Positions 40,601 to 52,600 of a DNA stretch of 64,000 nt are shown here, piece after piece; the stretch's first letter is position 1, and every line of letters begins with the position of its first letter. The stretch lies in assembly GCA_963995525.1 (NCBI GenBank), contig OZ023209.1, positions 30,405,044 through 30,469,043 on the forward strand, read 5' to 3'. The DNA comes from Escarpia spicata. Its lineage: Eukaryota; Annelida; Polychaeta; Sabellida; Siboglinidae. The position numbers were made by a program, and so were the translations under genes. The notes under the pieces were generated by a model that was not told where the DNA came from, did no database searches, and saw nothing but the letters and a program-made list of their open reading frames with translations.

Positions 40601-43600
40601 AACTTACATTACGTGAAAGAGGTTGTGTTTAATGAACCATGACGATCAAAAGGTAACTTACATTACATGAAAGAGGTTGTGTTTAATGAACCATGACGAT
40701 CAAAAGGTAACTTACATTACATGAAAGAGGTTGTGTTTAATGAACCATGACGATCAAGAGGTAAATTACATGACGTGAATGAGGTTGTGTTTATTAAACT
40801 GTGACGATCGAGAGGTAACTTACATGACGTGACTGAGGATGTGTTTAATGAACTGTGACGATCGAGGGGTAACTTACATGATGTGAGCGCATAGAGCAGA
40901 ATGGAGGCGGTGTTTATTGAACCGTGACGATGCACGTTGAACATTCCAAGCATGGCCATGAGGAGGATTCCTGTCGCGGTCGCCAGGAACTGAGAGCCAA
41001 CACCTGCAGCAGAATACATGTGAAGGTTTTTAGGGCAAAACGCGATAAACGCCATTTTTGAAATTTTCCCCAAACAAGGACAAAACATTTCTTTAAACAT
41101 GTGTCGAGCTAGAATGCGACTTAATTTATACAAAAAAGCATTAAACAACATGCAAAAAGTGCCTTTGTTTTCAAAAGTGCAATCCGTCTGTTTTATAATG
41201 CGATATATCCATTTTCAGCCAATCAGCACCATTTTGCGGCACATGCATTTATGACAGAACACAACAACTCATTTGATAAATGCATCAAATTTTTATTATG
41301 GCAAAATGGGACAGTCCGGCCAGATCTCTTTGGGGCCAGCTGTGACAGCCTGAGAACAGGATGCAAGACCAGGATATTTCACATGACCGGACGTGATCCT
41401 GGGCTAGCACATGCAACTACGCGGAGTGACGGCGCACGCTGTATAAATATACAGCGTTTTTATAACAAAATGATGTAATATCACATTTTTACGTAACAAA
41501 TATGCTACAAATATTTGATACTTTGCTACCATTCTCTATGATTTTGGATTCTTAATATACACCAACTTCAGGTACGTACAAGTTTTTTTATTTAAACTTT
41601 GAGGATGAAACACAAAGTGACATTTTCCCCAAACCAAGAAAATGGATATATGAAACACTTTATGTATAGATCCCATTCTCACAGAGCAACCACGATGTAG
41701 TGAGTTTCACCTACATGCCATTTTATGAGAATCACATACAACTAGGTTACACCCGACCATGGAGCAACAACATTTCCTGGTAAAGTGAACGTAAAGCCAT
41801 AACACCGCCAGGGGCTTAGCCTGAGACCAGTCTGCCCGTCTTCAAGACTGGCAGATGACTGGCCAAGACAGGTAATTACAACTGATAAGACTGGTGGAAT
41901 TTAGAGGGGGCCAGCTGGCCATTAAATTAACTAATAGTTCCAAGTCTAGGGGCCAACATTAATGACTATCATTGGCACAACAGGCAGTGAAACAAATCTA
42001 ATGGATCAGTATTAATAAATAGCTCAATTGACACTGGTTTGTCTTTGGAAAACTAAACTGGCCAATGACTGTGAATGGCTTCCACCCAAGCAGTTCGCGT
42101 GCTAAAAAGCACATTTTTGATAAGTTCAAGACAGACAAAAATATTTCTGGCTAAGGGCCTTATTAGCGCCCTCTGGGGAATGGCTGATCAGGTTAACGTA
42201 AGTAAATAACTCTAAATAGCTACTGTTGTGTATGTCAAGTAATGACTCGCTACTTTGTAGATCAGAGGCCAGTGGTCCAAGAAAGCGGCAAGTGGATCTG
42301 AGCACTTCAGAGGAGACACTGCCAAACGCCGTCAAAGTTAGCTCATCATTATACAGATGTATTAATCACTGACAAATTGTAAACACTTGAAATAGGATAA
42401 CATAATTGCATCTACAAATGATGAAATGAGGCAACTGGTATTATGTTTTACATTTGAATGGTCTAGTAATTCTCACATTTGCAACGTAGGATGACATGCA
42501 AAGGCGCTAGTGAACGTGTATCAAGTTCAGCTGATAGCCCCACCACACAACAACGGTTCACGTACCAAGGATGGCGCAAAAGAAGGCTTTGTAGGGCGGG
42601 AAGCGGAAGACATCCGTATGTATAATCTTCCACCCATTCTCTTCATCATCCATTAAATCTTCATCGTCGTCGTTACTCTTGGCAAAGTCATTTTTCAACA
42701 CCCGGGTCTACGGTGAACAGACACTCGCACAGTAAAGGTAAACAGCAGAAACAACTCATCAAGGTCATCAAGACAATGATGGACCACAGTGCACACTCAG
42801 AGATCCGAACAACTTATTAACCCTTTAGACCTAGAATGACTGAAAGTGGCCAGACACCCATTTCCTTGAGCAGCCACAAATGGCTACAAACATTTTCTAC
42901 TTTGACAACGTGTGGAGGTGGTGCCACCATCTGGATAGTTATGTAACTTATATCACTAGTTTCTTTAGTGTATCTGCTGTGCGCGGGGGTATTTATGATA
43001 TAGCTCTGTATTGGAAGTTTTTAAATGAGCGCTGTTTGGAAATATCAACTGACAAGAGTTCATAGATATACACTACAGTCTTTGCAAACACACAACTTGC
43101 AATGTTAGGAAAGGAAGCACAACAAAGTTAAATTCAAAAGACTTGGTGAACCCATTAACATGGTGATTTTGGGTGCGTGCTGCAAGGATTTGGAGCAGCT
43201 TTCATAAAATGACGTAAAGTCTAAAGGGTTAAGATAAAATAAAGCCACTTACAAAGATAATGTTAACAAATAATACAATGTTAACTTACTAAAATAATAG
43301 TAATTTACCATGATAATACTAACTTACTAAAGTAATGTTGACATGTCAAGATTATGTTTACTTATCAATTTAAAGATGACAAACCCAATAAGATAATGAA
43401 AACTCATCAAAATAATATAAATTTACCAACATAATAGTAACTCACCTTTACAATAATAACAAAACAAATAAGATATTAATAATAATATGTACATTTATAA
43501 AGCACCTGGTAATTTAGTAATGTTAACTTACAAACAAAAATAATGCTAACTCACCATTATAATGATCACAAAGCCAATAAGAAGGAAGACCAGAACCATG

Positions 43601-46600
43601 GAGTTTATTATGGACAGCCAGTGGATCTGAAAGGTAAATATCATTCCATGTATCAGATTAACCAAAATTCATCAATGCCAATAATTATAAAATATATTAA
43701 ATTATGTATGTAAATGAGATAAGCTCTTAAAGGTTAAATAATCAAGAGTTTAGAAACAGTAATGACATCAGTAAATAAAATAAAAAAATCCCCATGTCTG
43801 ATTAGGGATGGTTATGAACATGCCTAATATTACGTTTCACCTTCACATATAGTGAATTGGCAGAAAAATATAACAAAATGTTCCTAAATATTTCTCTATT
43901 GACTTTGTTCAAGAAACATGTCTTAATAATTTTTTTTACAAAAACAAATACAAACTTTAATTCATACAGGTATACCAACACAAAATGCGGCAGATTGAAG
44001 ACAAGGAAGTTGACATAACGTGACACACCTCAAGTGTTTTGGGGAAGAAGCTGCTATCGTGAACTCGCTTTCCACGGTCCGAGAATTTTGTTCTGCAATA
44101 GAAAGCCAACTTCGATGATTGTTATACTGCTAGTAATCAGGTGAAAAGATTCAAGCGCCAGACATTACAATGATCATCTTTAAAGGGAACCAGTCTGTTG
44201 CTTTAACCTGAATTAGCCAGTGTAGTAATTTGTAACAGGAAGTCTGGTTGAATGTGGGAAATTAGGGAATTGTTGAACATCAAAGGGTACCGTGATTAAC
44301 TCAGCCCATCTCTGCATTATTGTCAATAAAGCTTCTTTTGAAACTGGAATTTTTTTTTCCATTTGAACATGATCCTGGACGTATCGTCCAAATTGCGAAC
44401 GCTGTTCCGGGCATACTTTCTAAACAAAATTTGGTTGAATTAATAAATGATAAATTAGTAAATGAAAAGTTAGGAACAGACCGCCTCCCTTTCTACCAAC
44501 TTGACAAGTCAGACACGTTGCAGTTTTCGACTTTGTAGGACACCAAACACACACCAGGTGGCAACACGGACATATTAGCAAGCCAGTTTCTGACACGACC
44601 CAAGTTAGATGTCGTATAATGACAATCTTGATATAATTGTATTGGAACCAGATTTATCGGATTTTGACCGACTTACAGAAAACTGTATTTGTATTACTGT
44701 AATGACTGTATGTATTTGTATTACTGTAATGTATGTATGTATTTGTATTACTGTAATGGCTGTATGCATTTGTATTACTGTAATGCCTGCATGTATTTGT
44801 ATTACTGCTATGAATGTACGTGTTTATATTACTGTAACGACTGTGTGTATTTGTATTAATGTAATGACTGTATGCATTTGTATTATTGCAATGATTGTAT
44901 GCAATTGTATTACTGTAATGATTGTATGTATTTGCATTATTGTAATGACTGTATGTATTTGTATTACTGAATGTAACTGGACACTATGTTTTCAGACACA
45001 CTATAAATCTACAGAAATTATTATTTTTTGTATTGCATGTTTTCGGACACGTAATATTTGTCTGTCTGAATACATACAGTACATAGGGACTACGTTTTTG
45101 GACACCAACACATTTTTTTGTACTGTATGATTAAATGTGTTCCGACACAATTTTAAGTGAAAACTATTACTTTAACACGACAAATGAATCTGTTTACAGC
45201 ATTGTCGCTTGTAAAAATACACTCGGCATGCATCTTCATTCACTGATCATTACGAACAGCCCCCCCTCATAGTCACCAACACCTCCATCAGGATTCTAAA
45301 AATGCTGTGGTCGAGCAGTTAGAATGCTCGTGCTGGCTGGGCAGTGGTTCAGTACTGATTCAGCCAATGTGTTGAACCTTGGGCAATTTTGTTCACCCTA
45401 CGTTGCCCGTGTCTTTCGGAAGATACACCCTAAGCCGTTGGTCCCTTGTGTACCGTGTCTGTGCCAGGGGAAGTAAAACAATTCGTGCAGGGAAATGGAA
45501 AACATGTCGTGGACTCACTGAGCGGAGGTCTCATTCTCACAAAACTCTATGACAGAATCATCAACAACGTTACATTAGTTGAATAACTGGAAGAAGTATG
45601 CGTGTGTTTCACTCACGTTGTCTCCGTCCACTTGACGCTGTACGTGAAGGTCACCTTAAAGGGGGCACTGACCCCCTCCAGGCTCACGGGAGACTTGTTC
45701 TTGGTTGACACATTGGCATAGATGATCTGCAAATAACCAGCCACACTCTCAGTGATGCCGTCTGTCCGTGTTCATCAGTAAACTAAATTCAACACATGGG
45801 TTGCACATCAGTAAAAACGCTGTGAACATTTTATGTAATATTATTTAAAAGGAGGCAGACTGTTCATAGCTTTTCATTTATTAATATAACATTCTTAAGA
45901 TTATACTGTATTGAAGGCACACTGCCTGCCAAATTGTGTTTAGTAAGTGTCAACACTCAAGGTTTCCATAGGTGGAGAACTTACAGTTTTTTGTGTCATC
46001 GATTTTATTTAAGAAAACTTAGAATTCCAGGTTTTTCCATGCCATTTAGAAAATTCTTGGCTTTCAAGGCCTTGATTTTTAACTAATGAAACTCCATGCT
46101 ATTCAAGGATTTCCCTGCCCCGTGTGAACCTGTTGTAGGATTGTTTGTCTGTAGTTTGGTCGTATCATCAGCAGTATTACTTTTCATAATCAGTATCTAG
46201 AAAAATATTCAACTGTTCTAAATTTATTATAATAAACGTTTTTGGGTCTGAACGTACATTGTTTGATGCCCACCAAGCAGGTCCAAGTTTAGAATTGTAG
46301 TTTCCAAACAGGACCAAGCATGCTACATTGTACGAGGACCATTTGTATAGTGGTCCTTCCTGGACAAGCTTAGTCACATGGTCTTTCCTCTTCGGTGAAT
46401 TCTAGCAGTCAAATTGAAGGGTGGTCTTTTGCAGAAACTGGTAATAAAGCAAAATTGTGCTTTCTGGCAAGAAATCAGAGTGATATTTGACCCATCACAA
46501 CAAACCAGGTATTAACCCTCTCGTGGTCAGAACGCCCGAATCAACCCGAGTATGCCTCACGGCCAGAACGCCCGAATACAGGGGCACATTTAAACTGGTA

Positions 46601-49600
46601 CCGCGAAACAGTGTCATCCAATAACAGCAATTTATTTCGTCAGTTAGCATATCATAATATTGAAGTTTCACTGGGAAGCATCAAAAGTGAGAAATTATGG
46701 CGATTTCCGTGACTAAATAGTGCCAACCACCACACGGTTTTGTAGTCGAACGCAGCGACACACAATTTCCGGTCCCTCTTTTACGCCACGCAGTGAATAT
46801 TTTAATGGTGATTTTCAGCCAATGAGATTAAAGTTTAACATTTGCTGCGGGCATAAACATGGAAGCACCTAGGAATTATTCCAAAACATGCGTCCGCGAT
46901 TTCTACGATTAAATGCTAACTTTTGAGCGGTCTATTTTGTTGTAAAGAAGTATTAATGCGCCGCGCAACTAAGCGGGTGGTGTTTTTTTAAGCTTTGTTG
47001 TAATTCTTGACATTGTCATTATGTCGAACTCCAGTAATTCGGACTTTGATGGGATTTTCGAATCAAGTTTATAACGAACACTGCCATCGAAGGGGAATGT
47101 TTTGTACTATGATTACGCATTTTAAATATAACACCAACTTAATAGTTCAGACGGGATGATGGCTATGATCACAAAGAACACCATTTTGTATAAAATCTTG
47201 AAAATACATGCACTCTGAAAAACTGAAATTATTTCAGTTTTATTTATCATAGACATTTAATGAGTTTTCCATTCTGTAGCATAGTAATTTATGAACATTT
47301 CATACGCAGCATGTAACCGCTAATTGTTAATGAAAAATATTTTTAAAATAATTTTTGAAAATTATTTACGTATTTTGTTTTTGTCAAACTTTAGCAATTC
47401 ATATTTGGGTAATAAATTGACATATATGTCACATACTTGGCTAGTTACACCAGGAATTAGTCCTTCAAATGTAGTGAAAATTTTACTTGAGTCGGATCAA
47501 ACATTATTTATTTATTTGCATTCATGCAACCCGAGTATATCACATGATTCACTCACAGCACATTCTCTCGATTTAATAGGATTCAATAACAGGCATATAT
47601 TTGCATTAATCTGGCCTTGAGAGGGTTAAGTGACACAGATCTATTCTGCACAAGAGTAAAAAAAGTTGTCTAGGTCATGTCCCATAAATTTTGTGATTTT
47701 GGTAGAAATGCATAACTTATAGTCTCATCTGTCAATGTCCAGTTTGCTTTAAGTTTTATTAACAAAGTTTCCTTCAATTTTTGCAATAAATGAAAAACTA
47801 CTGAAGACATTTCAACAAATGAGGTACCATTTTAAAGCTGTGAAATCCAAAAAGGTACAACATTCAATTTAACAATTCTGTGACTTTATGCCCAGTCACA
47901 CATGAATAATAACGTGAGATCTTTACCCTGTCACCGTTGTACTCGATGTTGAAGTGAAGGTGGGTCCACAGGTAGATCTTGTGGTTGTGGGGCAGGAAGC
48001 CACCCTCCTCAAGGTGGCCAATGAAACCCCGCACAGGAATGTCATCTGGCGACAAACGTAACAATCCGTGTTAGGATGGGACAGTTACATGATGGTGTCC
48101 ATTGCGTGAGGAGCAGCTATTGCAAAATACAATTTAAGAAAGCCCTGCGTACAATAAACATTGAATCTGTAACAATGTTTGATAGACATTTGTAGGAATC
48201 TACTAACTTACTACATATTTGTAAACTATTATACTACGTATTATCACGCCACTGTAATATTTCACCAAAACAGTGCACTACATATGATAATTGGTATATG
48301 AAAAACATATTTTCTATTCTATCCATTGTGATATTGCTATATGGATACGTGTAAATTTTTACATGTTATACCCATGGAACACACTTTCTTAACATTGTCG
48401 ATCCTAAATAAACAGTAAAACTATTGTGGATAATTTTAATGCTGTGATTGTCTTACAACTGCTGTATGGCTGTTGTTATACTATTGTCATATTGCATAAA
48501 CTACTGCAATAGTATGATGTGTATCGCGGTGGTACTCTGTATAGCTATCAGCCAGGAATGCTGTGAGAAACAAAAATAATTTATGGGTGACGCCACCGAG
48601 TGGCTTTGTAGACAGTTTATTAAAAACTTAATTTGTAAATTACACTGCTCTGATCAACAAGTGTTGATGTTATGTCAATATGCATAATTACCAAATAATG
48701 CTGAAGAACGCATAAACAAACAGTATTACAATGACACAAGTAAACATGTTGAAATATAATATATATATTATAACATGATGACAAATCGTGATGACTATCA
48801 ACAGTTTAATCTACTATTGATAGTATTGTACTATTGAGTTTTGCTGATTGTTTCTACAGGCTATCCTCGGTACTCAGCGCAACTTTATTACACAGTAATC
48901 ACAACATATATGGCATGACGTGTCTAACAGGTGATGTGATGTTGTGTACTACTTCCTGGTAGGCATGCATTCCAAACAGTGTATGTATTCCTTGCCATCC
49001 AACACAAACAAGGTTGGGGGCAGATTTAACCAAGTATTTTGCTTCAAGAACAGCAACAGATCAGACAGCAGTTGCAGACAGAAAAGCACAGCACACCGAT
49101 GACAAACTCGAAGTAGTAGAGATCTTCAATGGCGTCCTGCAGCTTCTGCAGTTCAGCATCCGTCAGCTTCGTCTGACACAACTCCTTCGACGGCACATCA
49201 CCTGCAGCAACAACACATCATGGCATAACAACAACACACCAGACAAACAGACAGAGACAGAGAGACAGAGATTCATTTTGACCATATACATACATGTACA
49301 AATTGAAATAGTTTACGTAAATTTGAAGGTCAAGGAGACTTCCATTAAGACATAACATGTTGCTAACATGGGAGCCCACTTTTAATCAAAATAAACTGAA
49401 TAATAATAATAAATATTAATAATCACCATACATTAACAACAACACACTGTGGTGTAACAGCAACATACCAAGGTGTAGCAACAACACACCATGGTGTAAC
49501 AACAACACACCATAGTGTAACAACAACACACCATGATACAACAACACATCATGATGTAACAAAAACACATCATGGCATAACAACAACACACCATAGTGTA

Positions 49601-52600
49601 ACAACAACACACCATGGCGTAACAACACACTGTGACAACAATAACACACCATGGCATAAGAACACACCGTGGTGTAACAACACACCATCATGTAATAAAA
49701 ACACCAAAATATAACAACACACCATGGCATAACAACACAGCATGGTGCAGAAACAACACACCATGACATAACAACAACACACCATGGTGCAGCAACAACA
49801 CAACATGGTGTAACAATAACACACCACATAAAATATAAATAAAATACATTATAAATTTATAATATATATATATATATCTATCGATGACACTTGTTTCCAA
49901 TGTGGTATTTGGACAAATACAGACAACTACATGACACAGATATTAACAAATTTTGACAAAATATACTTCAGAACAGCCTTGCAAACTTTTTTGATTTTTG
50001 GAAATTGCAGCACACCAACTTTGTAAATAAACCTTTTCAGAGATACATAGATCTGGGAGGAATGTTGATCATTGTGAAATATTGGTTCTAAAGTGAAACA
50101 AAATTAGACTGTATATTGCCTTTTTCTGTCATTAACAGTCATAGTGGTTTTATAATTAGGACATATTTAAGTACAAATCTCAACACAGAAATAATCTTCA
50201 CACCAGATCTACCAGTATAGATCGTTAAGTGGTCTGCATCTTGGGTGGAACTACTCACTTCTAAATGACACCTCATACTTGGAGACGGCCATGCGATCGC
50301 CATCTAGAATCTCCCCCAGTGTTAGACTCTTGTGCTCGATCTAAAACAATCTCCAGTACTTTAATGTTTACATTTCAAAGTTCAATTCACATCTCATGTT
50401 TGTCAGCTTAGCTGAACTTTTGTAAATGAATTTTTTTACAATTAATAGATAAATAACACACACATAATTGAATAAATGTTGTTGAAAAGCATCCCTAGTA
50501 AACCTTATTTAACACAAACCTGAGTTACAAAGATTGATTATACTTTATTCAACAATGTCCTGGCTTTTTCAAAATTTAACAACACGGAACAGTGTAGACC
50601 CATAGGATCGTTAAAAACATGACTTATGATGTTTAGCTGCGTTTCCTACAACAAAACTCTGCATTCAGACCATGATCGTAATGATAAATAATACTTATTT
50701 TATATAGCGCCACATCCAATGTAGTTCACAGCACTTTACAAAGACACCTAGAGAATATGTTAAAAATAACATGTTGTAATAAAAACAATACTTGTTACAT
50801 CATAATATATTAAATTATATATACTATATTTATTGCTAAGAAATAATAGTAATTAAGTATAACATGGAATATTGATATAAACATGTATCATAGTAAAACT
50901 AGTAAGCGACTGACATAAAAAACCATAATAAAATAAACTGTGTTATATACTAATTAGTAATATAATAATTCAGAAAAATATATAATAAACTAAGGGAAAT
51001 CTAGACATCACTAAGTTAAGCTAAAAAGTATAAGACAAATATATAAACGGAGTTAAAAACGTCAGTAAAAGTGTTGGTAGTGAATTACACATATGCCGTA
51101 ATAAAAGTGTTTTCAAAGCTGACTTAAAGCAGGTCAGTGAAGTCTTGCAGGCAACACTGCGCGGCAGAGCATAACTATATCACTCACCTTGTCTGGCACG
51201 CACAGAGGCAGTTGGTAGTAGTGATAGGTCTCATGAGGGTTGAAATATGGACCCACTTTATTCACATACACAATCACCTGCAAGTCACCAAACATATCAA
51301 TATTATACCAAAAGAATAAGTTCATGCAGATAGCAGATTTCAGATCAATACAAATGGTGGAATCTTCATATAGTGTAGGCAGAAAGTCTCAACAAATGTT
51401 ACAAGCTGTCATCCATGCCAGGATTTATCTATGAGCTTTACCGGTCATAACCAGCCCGGGTGACACTTTCTATTGTGATCTTGTGCTGCGTTGTGAGCTA
51501 CTTTGTGAAAATGGTGGCAGGGCTTTTTGAAGGTTTTTTAGCATGTACATAATCGGCTATATACAAAGATCTACTATTTATAGGGCTACACAATAACATC
51601 TGGTGTCAGCAATGCTCGTTTTTCCACACACGCTGACTCAGGATGTGTGGATAAACCAGGCAGGTATGTGCAGCAAATTTGTAATCAATGCAATAGATAT
51701 AACTGAAATGTAAGCACAACATATAATAAGAATTTGATTATCGTACCTCCAAACATAACTACATTATTCTATTCCGAAGTAATGCAATGCGATGCTGACT
51801 ATGCAGGCATTGAAGAGAGTGTCTACAACCAGTATTCTTAGCGAATCAACTTGATTGGCCAAAATCCGTTGTTCAGATTTTTGCATGTAGACAGAATGAG
51901 TAGTGCATTAAACATGCACACGTTACTGGTTTCGTCTGTGTTGTGAGTTGGTTGTTTATTTTCTTTATTGCTATTTTATATCGTGTCTAAAATGTCAACC
52001 TTCAGGTTGCCTTTTTGCTTAATTTCTATGGCACTAAAGTTGTCATCTTTCAAGAAAATAAATGTGTTAAACTTGATGTCATTTAATCCCTCTTCATTTC
52101 CAAATGAATTAATGTTACATTGTCTGACAAACAAGGTAATACACTGCAAGCAAAACCAAAACGCTAACTCTACCCTCTTATTCTGAATAACCGCCAAACC
52201 TCGAACACATTCGGCTATAATTATAGATCTACTAATTAAATAGCTAACTTTGTTATCAAAACATGTAGAATAGTACGTTGCGTAGTTGTAGCAAACACTT
52301 ATTTCAATATTATAAACATATTTAAATGAAAGCACACACTGTGCCAACATATACTAATATTATAGTTGGATTTTGTGACGGAAGGTGAACAATACTTCAA
52401 ATCATTACTTACATCCAAGGAACATGGCATTTTTATTTGTAACTGAACTTGAAGAGTCAAGCTATAATATCATCTTAATGGAAGGAACATACCAGTATGT
52501 TAAGCATTAAGTAGACGTGACACATAGGTGAATAGGCTTGGAAAAGTAAAACTGGAAAACAGTCCAGAAACATGCACATAGTTCTATTGGATAATCACAT

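Noticed and set aside
14701..40877. CRISPR-like regular repeats
   Set aside because: Units are head-to-tail with no unique spacers, in a eukaryotic intron. They are satellites, not CRISPR.
49416..49900. Cysteine-rich minus-strand frames (CCCYTMVCC repeats)
   Set aside because: By-product of the 21-bp intronic minisatellite. Three overlapping frames give similar low-complexity text.
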